Below, in pieces: positions 45,428 to 56,200 of a stretch of 64,000 nt of DNA (positions within the stretch are counted from its first letter, which is position 1; each line of letters begins with the position of its first letter). Source of the stretch: an uncultured Phycisphaerales bacterium. GTDB lineage: Bacteria > Planctomycetota > Phycisphaerae > Tepidisphaerales > Tepidisphaeraceae. The translations under genes were made by a program, and so were the position numbers. The DNA lies in contig CAIQIQ010000106.1 in assembly GCA_903871935.1 (NCBI GenBank), positions 62,001 through 126,000 of the forward strand, in the 5' to 3' direction. Below the pieces are notes generated by a model, which worked only from the letters and a program-made list of their open reading frames with translations, did no database searches and was not told the DNA's origin.

Positions 45428-48400
45428 CTACGGTACGATATTCACCTGCTCTACGTTGGCAAGCTGCACACCAGGGCTGACGTTGGCAACATCGACGCCG
45501 TCGCCGCCATCAGCCAGAGCCAACACGTTTGATTGGACACTGCCCGGATTGGCCAGGCCCGGCACGAGCACGGTCAGTACATCGTTGTCATCGCCACCGA
45601 ACGCCTGCAGCGCCAATAGCAGCGGACTCGCGGCCGCTGGTGCGACCGAACTGATACTGACGTTGTCGATGCCGGCCCCGCCGTCGGCCATGAGCGACAA
45701 AATCCCGACGCCACCAAGGCCGCCACTGAGATTCATGCTCAGCAGATCCGCACCGCCGCCGCCGTCCACGGCAATCCGAACCGATCCATCACAGAAGCCG
45801 ACCTTGTCGCTGACATTGACCGTGTCGCTGCCGTCGCCGGTGGTGATGGCTACGGAGCTATCTTCGCCCTTGGCGCAGTCCGCGGCAATCGACATGGTGA
45901 TGGCATCGGCTCCGCCTCCGCCATCGACAACGATGTCAAATGCACCGGGGTCGTACGATGCGCCCGGAGTGTTCGCGTCGCCGATCTGCATGCCAATCGT
46001 GTCGTTGCCTGTTCCGCCAGACACCGTCATCCAGACGCCGCCGCCACTGCCAACGGCTCCAGGCGCGGAACTGCCAAGCGTGCTCTGGAACGTGTTGGTC
46101 CCAGCGCCCAGGTCGACATTAATATCAGCGGCCGGCGTAGCTCCGACCTTCTGCACCGCGGGCAAGAGCAGCCCGATCAAGACGCTGTCGTTGCCGTCGC
46201 CGCCCGAGACGTTCAGGCTGACAGCCGATGACATGTCAGGCGGCGGAGCTACATCGGCCGAGAGGGCGCACTTCTGGGACAGTGAGTCATTGCCAGACCC
46301 CAGGTCAGTGGAGACGTCAAGGAATACATCGAAGAACGACATCCGCGCTGTGTCGTCACCAGCGCCGGTGTCAACCAGCCCCTGGATCTCGATCCATTTC
46401 TCTCTGTTCTTGGCAGCGGCCATATCGCCCGTGGCATCCAACTGGAACGTGTCATTGCCATCGCCCAGACTGGCGCTCAGCAGCGCCTGGCCGCTGAGGC
46501 CATCGTACTTCAGGAACGCCGCATCATTCCCAGCACCGGTATCAATGCTGACATCACTGAACAGGTCGGTCAGCGTAACCCGGGCAGTGTCGTTGCCGGC
46601 GCCGGTGTCCAGCTTAAGGAAGATCTTCCCAGTCTGGGCATCGGGGTTGGCCGGATCTCCCGTCCCTGTGCCGGTGAGCTGGAACTGGTCAATCCCGCCG
46701 CCAAGGTCGGCGCTGATGGCGGCCTCGCGGACCTTCTGGACCGCCGGCAGCAGCAACCCGATCAGCACGCTGTCCGCACCATCGCCCGCCGCGATGCTGG
46801 CATTGATATCAGCACTCATGTCGGCCGGCCGATTGCCCATCTCTCCCTTAATCTCATACTTGAGCGCCAGCCTGTTGCTGCCCTGGCCCAGATCGACCGA
46901 GACATCTGTGAAGACATCAAAGAACGACATGGCAGCCGCGTCACTCCCATCCACTCCGTCGAACTTGATGAACAGCGCCTCGGCAACCGCGGGCGGCGAA
47001 GCAGGATCAATCGTGTTGGTCGCCGACAACGTGGCGGTATCGTTGCCCGCCCCCATATCGGCCGCCAGTAATGATTCATCCTGAATGCCCTTGTACTTGA
47101 TGTTCAGGGCGTCATTGCCTGCGCCCATGTCCAGCCCCACATCCGTGAAGACATCAAAGAACGACAGCTTCGCCGAATCATTGCCTGCGCCGCTGGCCAG
47201 CTTCAGGTCGATCCAATCCTTGTGGATGGTCCGAGCGGCCGCGTCCGGGCTGCCGGTGGCGTCCATCTGGAAGCTGTTGCTTCCCTCGCCCATGTCGGCT
47301 GTGACAAGAACATGTGGAGACCTTTGGACCGCGGGCAAGAGCAGCGAGATCAGGGCGCTATCGATGCCGTCGCCGCCCAGGATGTTCACTTTGGCATCGG
47401 CCTGCATGTCGCTCGGAACATCGCCGATCGCACTGTCGTCAAACTGTCCCTTGATCGTAAAGCTGTCATTGCCGGCCCCACCATCGAGCGACATTTCGGT
47501 GAAGACGTCGAAGAATGACGCCTTCGCCGAATCATTGCCGACCCCGCTGTCGAGCTTGATGAACAACTCGTCCGGGCTCGCCCCTGTCGGTGGCGCATAG
47601 TGCTTGTGATCGACAGAACTATTGGCCGAAAGATCAAACGTATCGTTGCCCGCGCCCATATCCGCACTTACCAGCGAACTGCCCTTGATGCCATCGCACT
47701 TGATGGTGAGGGCATCGTTGCCCGCCCCGCCGGCCACAGACAGCTCGGTAAAGACATCGAAGAACGACGCCTTCACCGCGTCATTCCCGTCGCCGCCGTC
47801 GAGCTTCAGATAGATCTTGGCAGCCAAGGCACCCGCCACACCGTTGTCCTCACCCGTGCCATCAAGCTGGAAACTATCATTGCCCGCTCCCATGTCGGCG
47901 GTGATCGCGGCCTCCCTGGCACGCTCCATGTACGGCAGCAGCACAGCGACGGTGGCGCTGTCGTTGCCCACACCACCCGTGATGCCCACTCTGGCATCGG
48001 AGATCATATCGGCCGGGCGGTCGGCCGTATTGGCTGCACTCAGCTCATACTTGAGGAAGATGCTGTCGTTGCCGGTCCCCAGGTCCGCCGCGACATCAAG
48101 AAAGACATCGAAGAACGACATCGTCGCGGTATCGTTGCCATCGGAGCCAGTCAGCTTGATAAAGATCGCCTGTGCCTGCGCTGGGGCGCCGGCGGCGTTG
48201 CTGCCACCTGTCGCGGCCAGATCAAACGTGTCATTGCCAGCTCCCAGATCGGCAGCCAGGAGTGATTCGCCCTTGAAGCCCCCATACTTCAGGTACAGCG
48301 CATCGTTGCCCGCGCCCATTGTTGTCGACACGTCGGTGAACACATCAAAGAAGGAGGCCCGCGCCGTGTCGTTGCCCGCGCCACCGTCCAGTTTCAGCTT

Positions 48401-48958
48401 CACCGTGAACGCTGTCGTGCCCCCATTAGCAGATGCAGCGCCCGTCACATCCATCTGGAAGGCGTCAGTCCCGTCGCCCAGGCTGGCATTCACGCCAACA
48501 GGACCAGCGACGTTACCGTACTTGATGAATACAGAGTCATTCCCTGCCCCCGTGTTCAACGTGACGTCAGCGAACATATCCACCAGGGGGACGCCCACCA
48601 CACCGCCTCCGCCTCCGCCCCCACCCGTCGCGCTGTAGCGAACCGTGTCGTCACCGGCACCGGTATTGATCACCACATGCGCGACCCCTGTATAGGCCTT
48701 CGTCTGCATCTGACCCGAAGCCACAAGATACGACACGCTGATCTTGCCGCTCAGCAGGTCCGTCACCTGCACGACATCATTGGCGCCATCGCCATTGACC
48801 GTCAGCGTGTTTCCGCTCTGCGTTATCGTGGCGCTGAGCAGACGCCGTTGCTCCAGAGCCTCACAGACAGCCTTGCTCAGTGACGCTCTGGCGGCGATGG
48901 CCTTGGCATTCCCAAACTCAAACCCCTGCGACGTGCGGATCCTGCGACCAACAGACAT
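45428..48958 (-). CDS. LEPR-XLL surface protein with RTX-like GAGND repeats
   Basis: 1,176 residues from ATG 48958. The LEPR-XLL motif LEQRRLLS is at residues 35-42, the N-terminal sorting signature of large exported planctomycete proteins. Nearly all the rest is repetitive: GAGND(T/S/A) and similar glycine-aspartate motifs like degenerate RTX calcium-binding nonapeptides, grouped in about eight longer modules, most containing SFFDVF(T/L)D. Four of the modules also contain LLP(A/Y)-type strings such as LLPAVQKVREAA. It is probably a cell-surface or exported calcium-binding protein. The gene uses high-GC repeats that also leave long open frames on the opposite strand, which I regard as non-coding. 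Confidence 0.85.
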   Translation of the reverse strand: MSVGRRIRTSQGFEFGNAKAIAARASLSKAVCEALEQRRLLSATITQSGNTLTVNGDGANDVVQVTDLLSGKISVSYLVASGQMQTKAYTGVAHVVINTGAGDDTVRYSATGGGGGGGGVVGVPLVDMFADVTLNTGAGNDSVFIKYGNVAGPVGVNASLGDGTDAFQMDVTGAASANGGTTAFTVKLKLDGGAGNDTARASFFDVFTDVSTTMGAGNDALYLKYGGFKGESLLAADLGAGNDTFDLAATGGSNAAGAPAQAQAIFIKLTGSDGNDTATMSFFDVFLDVAADLGTGNDSIFLKYELSAANTADRPADMISDARVGITGGVGNDSATVAVLLPYMERAREAAITADMGAGNDSFQLDGTGEDNGVAGALAAKIYLKLDGGDGNDAVKASFFDVFTELSVAGGAGNDALTIKCDGIKGSSLVSADMGAGNDTFDLSANSSVDHKHYAPPTGASPDELFIKLDSGVGNDSAKASFFDVFTEMSLDGGAGNDSFTIKGQFDDSAIGDVPSDMQADAKVNILGGDGIDSALISLLLPAVQRSPHVLVTADMGEGSNSFQMDATGSPDAAARTIHKDWIDLKLASGAGNDSAKLSFFDVFTDVGLDMGAGNDALNIKYKGIQDESLLAADMGAGNDTATLSATNTIDPASPPAVAEALFIKFDGVDGSDAAAMSFFDVFTDVSVDLGQGSNRLALKYEIKGEMGNRPADMSADINASIAAGDGADSVLIGLLLPAVQKVREAAISADLGGGIDQFQLTGTGTGDPANPDAQTGKIFLKLDTGAGNDTARVTLTDLFSDVSIDTGAGNDAAFLKYDGLSGQALLSASLGDGNDTFQLDATGDMAAAKNREKWIEIQGLVDTGAGDDTARMSFFDVFLDVSTDLGSGNDSLSQKCALSADVAPPPDMSSAVSLNVSGGDGNDSVLIGLLLPAVQKVGATPAADINVDLGAGTNTFQSTLGSSAPGAVGSGGGVWMTVSGGTGNDTIGMQIGDANTPGASYDPGAFDIVVDGGGGADAITMSIAADCAKGEDSSVAITTGDGSDTVNVSDKVGFCDGSVRIAVDGGGGADLLSMNLSGGLGGVGILSLMADGGAGIDNVSISSVAPAAASPLLLALQAFGGDDNDVLTVLVPGLANPGSVQSNVLALADGGDGVDVANVSPGVQLANVEQVNIVP

Positions 48959-49216
48959 GATAACCATCCCTTTTCTCTGACTTCGACTCGCGGCACCATC
49001 GGGACACGAACCTGGCAACATGGGAGATCACGTTCCCGCGTGCCGCTGCGTCGTTTCGGAACGGAGTATTGTGCCAATGCTATGCATGCGCTCGCTGGCG
49101 CACGCACAATCTGAGAAGAATCTTGCAGCTCGCCTCTCTAATCCGGCAGCACTGGCACCTCCCGGACTCTCCCCCAGCGAAGCCAACTCGTCCGTAAACA
49201 CATTGCCGGAATAGAC

Positions 49217-50419
49217 ATGCAGCAAATACATAAACCGCTTAGTGCAGGCAAACGACGCCATTTCCACAAAAGTGAAGCAGCTCACAGATCTACCCATATA
49301 TCTCGATGCAACGTGCCGCGTAGTACCGGCTATGCGTCTTGCTATACTCTCGCCATCGGCACCGATCGCTCCAACTCGCTGCGCCGTAAAGTATGGGCCT
49401 TTGCCCGTTACGCTTGGGCGCTCTTGCGTGAGTTCAAGACTACTTTGATCGCGCTGGGCATCGTGGAGGCGTTGGGGGCAGGCCTTTACCTGATCGCCCC
49501 GCCCGAGGTGCTGGAGGGTCATCACATCAACCTTCTCACCGCGGTTTATGCGGCGTGGATGGCGATGCTTGCGCAGCCGCTGGGATCGCCCTCGGAGTGC
49601 TGGTACATCACGGTGCTGGCGGCCGTCTATCCGCTCATCGGCTTTATCATCTTTGGCGAAGGCGTGGTTCGCCTCGCCATGCTCATGATCTCGCGCCGAC
49701 ACGGCGAGAAGGAATGGACCCTGGTCATGGCCTCTACCTATCGCGATCACGTCGTCCTCTGTGGACTGGGTCACCTGGGCTATCGCATCCTGCAGCAACT
49801 CGTGCAGGCGGGCGTGCCGGTCATCGCCATCGAGAAGGACGGCGACGGCCGGTTTGTCGCGCAGGCCAAGGAGACGGGCGCCCCGATCCTTCTGCGCGAC
49901 ATGAAGGAGGACCAGTCGCTGGTGGATGCGGGAATCGAGCATGCCCGCAGCATCATCATTGCCACCAACGATGACCTGGCGAATCTGGAGGTCGCCCTCG
50001 ATGCTCGCAGGATGAACCCGCAGATCCATGTCCTGCTGCGCATGTTCGACCAGCAGATCGCCGGCAAGATCTCCGAGGCGATCCATATCGACATGGCGTT
50101 TTCCGCCAGCTCGCTGGCGGCCCCGGTCGTGGCCGCGATGAGCCAGCAGGCGCAGATCCTCGGACATTACTCGATCGCGGGCACCCAGTACGTCACCGCG
50201 CAACTGGCCGTTGCGCCCGGCAGCCATCTGGCGGGCCACAGCCTCGGTGACCTTGAGCAGCACCACCATGCCCGCGTTCTTGCCCATAACCCCTCCTCAA
50301 CCAGCGCGGCCGCTCCCGCGCTCAGCGGCATCCTTGCGCCGGGTGATACGCTGGTCCTGCACACACCTGCCGACCGTCTGGCCGCCCTCGCCGCCGCCAG
50401 CCAGCATGCGGCGGCGTAG
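49217..50419 (+). CDS. TrkA-N domain membrane protein (ion-channel-like)
   Basis: Up to 400 residues; the true start is unclear. From ~residue 70 it has two to three helices (TTLIALGIVEALGAGLYLIA, AVYAAWMAMLAQP, YITVLAAVYPLIGFIIFGEGVV) and then a RCK/TrkA-N domain with GLGHLGYRILQQLVQAGVPVIAIE (GxGxxG and acidic end of strand 2), used for NAD(H)-gated potassium channels. The usual selectivity filter (TVGYGD-like) is not visible between helices, so transport is uncertain. No good ribosome binding site lies before ATG 49217. A TATACT hexamer sits at 49343-49348, and 6 nt later in this frame is ATC 49355, which fits the leaderless spacing seen elsewhere. The first 46 codons may be spurious. Confidence 0.75.
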   Translation: MQQIHKPLSAGKRRHFHKSEAAHRSTHISRCNVPRSTGYASCYTLAIGTDRSNSLRRKVWAFARYAWALLREFKTTLIALGIVEALGAGLYLIAPPEVLEGHHINLLTAVYAAWMAMLAQPLGSPSECWYITVLAAVYPLIGFIIFGEGVVRLAMLMISRRHGEKEWTLVMASTYRDHVVLCGLGHLGYRILQQLVQAGVPVIAIEKDGDGRFVAQAKETGAPILLRDMKEDQSLVDAGIEHARSIIIATNDDLANLEVALDARRMNPQIHVLLRMFDQQIAGKISEAIHIDMAFSASSLAAPVVAAMSQQAQILGHYSIAGTQYVTAQLAVAPGSHLAGHSLGDLEQHHHARVLAHNPSSTSAAAPALSGILAPGDTLVLHTPADRLAALAAASQHAAA

Positions 50420-50475
50420 AGCCTGGCCACGGGTGCTCGGGGATCATGCCCCTTCATGGTAAGATGATTCTTGCC

Positions 50476-51183
50476 ATGACCGACTCAAACAATGAGCCTG
50501 CGAACCTTGAGTATGCGCGAGTGGATGGCCGCACAGCGCTGCGGCATCGCATCATCGCCGTTGGCGCATTGCTGACCGTCGTGTTTGTCCTTGGCACACT
50601 CGCCTGGTACCTGATGAACCGCATTCTGGGCAGCACGGCGATCACGACCAATACCACCGCGTTCATTTCCTCCATTCGCTCCGAGGCGAAGTACGTTGTC
50701 GCGAGCCAGTCGCTCACGGTCACCGCGGAACGATCCGAAGAGTATCGCGGCTGGTGGGGATTCTATCTGGGCACGACGGCCGCCCGCATCCGCGTGGATG
50801 ACTGCCGGGTCCAGTACATTATCCCCACCGAGAAGATCAGCTCCGACGACTTTGTCTTTGACCGCTCACGCAACACGTTAAAGGTGACGCTGCCCCGGCC
50901 GGTGCTCGACCAGGACATCGTCGATATCCCCACCGATCCGGCCAAGTGGTGGATCGAATCCACCAACGGCTGGTCGCGATTCAACAAGGCCGATGTGCTC
51001 GTCGAAGCACAGAAGGCGATCCGCAACGAAACACTTGTTACCTCTTATCGGCGCGGCTTCGACGAAGCCACGGAGGCTGTGGCGATTAGGCGACTCAAGG
51101 ATGCCCTGCGCAAGTTCCTTAAGCAACCCGATCTGAGCATTGAGATCATCTTCAGGCCGACGGCGAGGCCGGCTCAGCCCTAA
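50476..51183 (+). CDS. DUF4230 membrane-anchored protein
   Basis: 235 residues from ATG 50476. One membrane helix (HRIIAVGALLTVVFVLGTLAWYLM, ~26-48), then a soluble domain with the DUF4230 pattern: FISSIRSEAKYVVASQSLTVTAER, then YLGTTAARIRVDDCRVQYIIP and a final helix. DUF4230 is widespread, of unknown function. A TAAGAT-like hexamer 10 nt before the start suggests a short leader. It follows the TrkA-N gene by 56 bp and converges with the Uma2 gene (adjacent stops, no gap). Confidence 0.8.
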   Translation: MTDSNNEPANLEYARVDGRTALRHRIIAVGALLTVVFVLGTLAWYLMNRILGSTAITTNTTAFISSIRSEAKYVVASQSLTVTAERSEEYRGWWGFYLGTTAARIRVDDCRVQYIIPTEKISSDDFVFDRSRNTLKVTLPRPVLDQDIVDIPTDPAKWWIESTNGWSRFNKADVLVEAQKAIRNETLVTSYRRGFDEATEAVAIRRLKDALRKFLKQPDLSIEIIFRPTARPAQP

Positions 51184-51795
51184 TCATGTTCCTGGCGGCG
51201 GCTCAGGCCGCGGCGCAAACTCCACGCCCGCATACAGCTCCGAAAGATGCAGTTCCACGTCGATACTGTTTAGGGCAATCTTCGCATCCAGACCTTGTGC
51301 CGCCAAGAACAGCCACGTCCCATCATCCCGACGATGAAAGACATTGATCTCCGGCATATCCTGCCGAATCAGCACGTAGTCTTGCAGCGCATCAATCTCG
51401 CGGTAGCGCCCAAACTTCTCGCCGCGGTCATAGCCTTCCGTGGTTGGTGAGAGCACCTCGACCACCACGCGCGGGTTTGTGATCGTCCCCCGCCGGCCGT
51501 CATTCGGATCGAATTGCGGCGCTCCGCACACGACTGTCACATCGGGATGCACATACCACGCCGCTTTGCCAGTTCTGACCCGCAGGTCAGAACTGGATAC
51601 ACGACAGGGCTTGCCATCGAGCCGCTCCGCTAAACGCCGAGTCACGTTAGCGGTGATCAGTGTATGGCTATAGCTGGCCCCTGCCATGGCGACGATCTCA
51701 CCATTGCGGTACTCGAGCGTTTCGGGAGTCTGTTCCTCCAGATCGAAGTACTCGCTGATGGTGTACCGCCGGTTTGTCTCAAGGGGCACGCTCAT
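51184..51795 (-). CDS. Uma2-family (DUF820) putative endonuclease
   Basis: 203 residues. The domain follows the Uma2 order: RRYTISEYFDLEEQTPETLEYRNGEIVAMAGASYSHTLITANV at the start, then VSSSDLRVRT, WYVHPDVTVVCG and PRVVVEVLSPTTEGYDRGEKFGRYREI, with D-x-x-V...E-V-x-S-x-S/T of the PD-(D/E)XK-like core. Members are very common in planctomycetes and cyanobacteria. Their nuclease activity is predicted, not shown. ATG 51795 is preceded by a TATAAT hexamer after 6 nt and lacks a ribosome binding site. Confidence 0.9.
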   Translation of the reverse strand: MSVPLETNRRYTISEYFDLEEQTPETLEYRNGEIVAMAGASYSHTLITANVTRRLAERLDGKPCRVSSSDLRVRTGKAAWYVHPDVTVVCGAPQFDPNDGRRGTITNPRVVVEVLSPTTEGYDRGEKFGRYREIDALQDYVLIRQDMPEINVFHRRDDGTWLFLAAQGLDAKIALNSIDVELHLSELYAGVEFAPRPEPPPGT

Positions 51796-51801
51796 ACCAT
51801 T

Positions 51802-51807
51802 ATTATA
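51802..51807 (-). promoter_or_regulatory. -10-like hexamer TATAAT (minus strand), 6 nt before ATG 51795
   Basis: Minus strand TATAAT, then AATGGT, then ATG. The same spacing as at hicB and the MazE-like gene. Confidence 0.5.
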
Positions 51808-51830
51808 CCAATGCAGGCCACGGGCTGTAG

Positions 51831-53195
51831 CTACGCCTGGAACTGCGGCAGATACTGTTTCTGGGCGGCCAGGAGATCATCGGCGAGGCGGTTGGCGGTG
51901 TCGATAGAATCAACGGCGCCGTCGAGCAGGAGAGCCTGGACGAATTTCTGGCGGCTGCCTTCCAGGGCGGCTTCGACGATCGTCTCCACCCAGGCAAAGC
52001 GGGTGGCGAGAGTGCCGGCGATGGCATTGGGGAGTGAGGGCAGCATGACGGGACGCATGCCAGCGCCATCGGCGACGGCCGGGCATTCGATGACGGCGTC
52101 GGCCGGCAGATTGGCGACCTGGCCAGTGTTGGGCAGGTTTGCGGAGTATTGGCGGCCGCGGTTGGTGCGAACACTCTCGATGATGTCGACGACCTGTTCG
52201 TGTTCGCCGCCGCCCCGGCCGAGGAAATCGGCCGGCAGTGCATCGGAGGACAGGGCCAGGCGGGTCATCTCGGCATACCAAGTATCGCCGGAGCGGATGG
52301 TGCCTTCAAAGGTGTAGGCATCGACGCCCAGCGTCTTGCCGTAGTAGGCGCCTTTGGCGCTGAACAGGCGGCCGAAGAATTCGGTGAGATGGCGGTCGCC
52401 GGGCACGGGATAGGCGCCAAACGTGTTGGTCAGTTGCCAGGTGAACGGCGTCTCCTGCGGTTTGGTGACGGTATCGCCAAGCCAGGTCTCCAGGCCAAAG
52501 GAATCGGGTGTAAGAGTGATGGCGGCCTTTTCACGGGCGATCTTGAGAAGCTTGGGCATGAGGTCTTCGCCGCTGGCGGTGCGCACGTCGGTGAACCAGG
52601 TCATGTGGTTGATGCCGGTTGCGGTATAGGCAAGCTGCCCTGTTTCAAGGCCGAGGATGTGCTCGAGTCTGTGGGAGCAATTGGGGACACCATGACAGAG
52701 TCCGATGACTTGCGCGCCGGTTGCCTTGCGGATGCCGCGGCATACGGGGCTCATCGGGTTGCCGTAGTTGATGAACAGCGCCTTGGGGGCGAGCTTCTGC
52801 ACATCGCGGGCGATGTCCACCATGGCGTGGATCATGCGCAGGGCGCGGCTGCTTCCGCCGGGCATGACGCTGTCGCCGACGGGCTGATAGATGCCATAGC
52901 GCCGGGGAATAAAAACATCCTGTTCCCAGGCACGCCGGCCGCCCACGCCGATGGTGCAGATGACGGCGGTTGCGCCGGGCAAGGCGTTGCGGCGATCGGT
53001 AGTGGCGGAGACCTTTAGGGCAACGCCGCCCAGCTTGATCATCTTTTGCGCCAGGCCTTCGGCAACCTGCATGGCCTTGGGGTCGGTATCAACAAGGGCA
53101 AGTTCGCCGGTCCAGCCGGCGTGAATCATGTCCGCGAGTAGGCCGCGGGTGAACGATGCGCTTCCAGCTCCGATCAGAACGACTGTTTCGTGCAT
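51831..53195 (-). CDS. GH4-family glycosidase (alpha-galactosidase-like)
   Basis: 454 residues. N-terminal NAD-binding motif VVLIGAGSASFTRGLLADM, then GATAVICTIGVGGRRAWEQDVFIPRRYG and NYGNPMSPVCRGIRKA, the last with the metal-binding cysteine of GH4 enzymes, and GLCHGVPNCSHRLEHILGL with the histidine of the metal site. These enzymes act by an NAD+- and metal-dependent redox mechanism. The MelA branch cleaves alpha-galactosides, but the substrate cannot be fixed by motifs alone. No signal peptide. A minus-strand TATACT at 53216-53221 and AGGAG precede ATG 53195, so it is an ordinary leadered gene. Confidence 0.93.
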   Translation of the reverse strand: MHETVVLIGAGSASFTRGLLADMIHAGWTGELALVDTDPKAMQVAEGLAQKMIKLGGVALKVSATTDRRNALPGATAVICTIGVGGRRAWEQDVFIPRRYGIYQPVGDSVMPGGSSRALRMIHAMVDIARDVQKLAPKALFINYGNPMSPVCRGIRKATGAQVIGLCHGVPNCSHRLEHILGLETGQLAYTATGINHMTWFTDVRTASGEDLMPKLLKIAREKAAITLTPDSFGLETWLGDTVTKPQETPFTWQLTNTFGAYPVPGDRHLTEFFGRLFSAKGAYYGKTLGVDAYTFEGTIRSGDTWYAEMTRLALSSDALPADFLGRGGGEHEQVVDIIESVRTNRGRQYSANLPNTGQVANLPADAVIECPAVADGAGMRPVMLPSLPNAIAGTLATRFAWVETIVEAALEGSRQKFVQALLLDGAVDSIDTANRLADDLLAAQKQYLPQFQA

Positions 53196-53290
53196 AGTCA
53201 GTTACTCCTGCGGGCAGTATAGCTGATCATCGGCGGGTGTCAGTGGTCAGTGTGGTCACTGGTCATCGGTCGTTGGTCCTGGGTCACTTG

Positions 53291-56200
53291 TCAGGCATAG
53301 TCCTTCCAGGTTCCATACACCGAGAGGAACTCCCTCAGGTCATTGCCTCCGATCATCCCGTCGCCATCATAGTCAAATACGCTCCTTAACTTTCTGCCGA
53401 ACGGCGAAAGAGCGATCTGCAGCTGATTCCTGTCGGCCGCATCCACAACCCTGTCTCCGTTCGCATCGCCAAAGGAACGATGGAACCGCCGGCTGTAATC
53501 CCCGCTCAAGGTATGGCCTGCCATATCCCTCACGTGTTCGCCATGGACCACCAAATCATAGAGCCCATCGGCCAGCGATCCGCCGATTACATCGTCACCG
53601 CCGAATGTCACGACATACGTCTTCTTGTCACCGGTGGGATTCTTTACGTGCACGACCGTGCCCGTCTCATCTCCTCTGGCGAGCAGAACACTGACTGATC
53701 CATCGTCCAGAGTTACCCGCATAGAGAAGACGACCACCACCTGCGTTACCATCGATCGCTGCACCGCCCCTGCATTAATTGAGATCCGTGCAATGGGAAG
53801 GCGCTTCTGGAACTCATACGCGCCAATATCGACCCTTCCCGAGGCAATCCGCTTGTTGCCTGCAAGATCGGTCCGCATCTCCTTGAGCACCCGGGAATTG
53901 CTACCTTTGTTAAGTGCCGGCGAGGTCGGCCACAACCGAAGGTCCCACTTCGTCCAGTCCGTTCCACTGATGTTCACGAACTGCGGATCCAGTGGTTTGT
54001 AATGGGTGCCCACAAGGTTGCCATGAACACCATTACGTGGGCTTGAAGTACTACCATCACCAATCAGGCTGCGGGAGGCGGACACGCCCCCATTCTGCTC
54101 ACGGATATCTTCTACCATGTTCTGCGCAACAATCGAGTTGAACAGAAACAACTCACCGTCTTCCAAATCCACGCCACCACCGTAGTACACTGCCTTGTTG
54201 CGAGCGATCGTCACGTTCGTCAGCGTCGACGTGCCACCGGATTGGTACATCCCGCCGCCGTCATTCGTTGCCCTGTTGCCGTCGATGGTCACATTGGCCA
54301 GCGTCGATGTACCATTGTTCAGGTAGATGCCTCCGCCGTAGCTGGCAGCATTTCCACTGATCATCACGTTTGTCAGTTCAGCGGTGCCCGTGGACTGGTA
54401 CACCCCACCGCCATCGGCGCCGGCGATCGATGCCGTGTTGCCGCTGATGGTCACACTCGTCAGCGTCGAGGTGCAATCGTTAAGACAGATGCCACCACCT
54501 TCTTGTGAGGCAGCGTTGTTCGTGATGATGACATGCGTCAATGTCGAGGCAGCACTGGACTGGTATATTCCACCGCCAGACAAGGACGCTGAGTTTGTTC
54601 TAACGGTCACGTTCGTCAGCGTCGAAATGCCTTCATTCTGATACAGCCCACCACCATCATCATTGGTCGCTGTATTACCGTCGATGGTCACGTTTGTCAG
54701 CGTCGAGGTGCCACCAAACTGGTATATTCCACCGCCGCTGTAGAACGCGGTGTTCTCGCTGATCGTCGTGTCCGTCAGCATTGTCGTGCTATAGCTCAGG
54801 TACATTCCAGCGCCGTCACTCGACGCAGTGTTGTTACTGATTGCCACACTCAACAGGGTCGAGGTGCCAGCGGACTGATATATCCCGCCGCCCTCTTCTG
54901 CCGTATTGCCGGTAACCAACACATCCGTCAGCATCACAGTGCCGTCGCGCAGGCAGATTCCGCCGCCTGTGCCATAAAACCCCTCAGGCACGTGGGCTGA
55001 GTTGCCGCTGATCGTCACGTTCGTCAGCGTCGAATCGCCGTTGTCCTCATACATCCCACCGCCGTAGGCTGACTGATTCCCGCTGATGGTTGAATCCGTC
55101 AGGGTCGAACCTCCACTGCACTGGTATATTCCACCGCCGTACACTGATGCGTTCCCAGCTATGGTGACGTTCGTCAGTGTCGAAGTTCCCTGATACTGAT
55201 TCACCCCGCCACCGTAGTCGGATGCCGTGTTCTCGCTGATCGTAACGTCGCTTAGCGTGAGGGTCATGTCGCGCACGTGAATCCCGCCGCCAAATCGTGC
55301 TGTATTGCCGTTAATGGCCACATTCATCAGCGTAGAAGCACCGTACCACTGCCATATCCCGCCGCCGGCGTCCGATGCCGTGTTCTCAAAAATCGTCACA
55401 TTGGTCAGTGTAGAGGTCCCCTCGTACTGGTACTGGTACATCCCCCCGCCGTCCGTTGCCGAGTTTCCGCGGATGGTTACATTCGTCAACGTCGAGGTGC
55501 TGTCATACTGGTACACTCCGCCGCCCTCGAAAGCTGTATTTCCACTAATCGTCACGTTCGTCAGTGTCGAGTTGGCCTCGTGCAGGTACACTCCGCCGCC
55601 GCCACGACCGTAGGGCCAGTCGGGCGAGTGCGACGAGTTCTGGCTGATCGTCACATTCGTCAGGGTCGAGGTGCCGTTGTCCTGGTACATCCCGCCGCCA
55701 TCTTCCGACGCCGAGTTTTCGACAATGGTCACGTTCGTTAGTGTCGAGGTGCCGGCGTCCTGGTAGAGCCCGCCCCCATAGGTCACTGCCGTGTTCCCTC
55801 TGATCGTCACGTTCGTCAGCGTCGACGTGTCCGCAGCCACGACCATTCCTCCGCCGCTTTGCGTCGCCGTGTTGCCACTGATCGTCATGTCTGCCAGACT
55901 GAAGTTGCGACCCGACAGATACAGTCCAGCGCCGGCCGGCGCCGAGTTGCCGCTGACGGTCATACTGGTGAGGGCTAGAGCCTCGCCTGGATCATCCCAC
56001 CACAGATACGCTCCGCCGCCGCCGCCCTCCGATGCGGCGTTCCCGTCCATCGTCACGTCTGCCAGAGCGCAATTGCCACTCAGCAGGTACAGCCCGCCAC
56101 CACTCCTGCGAGCTGCATTCCCGCGGAATTCGACATGTGTGAATGTTGATGCGCCACCAGACTGGTACATCCCGCCGCCGTCCGCGCCCGACGCCGTGTT

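Noticed and set aside
45456..47084. 542-codon open frame on the plus strand opposite the GAGND-repeat gene
   Set aside because: Serine/proline/leucine-rich periodic translation produced by the repeats of the real gene on the minus strand.
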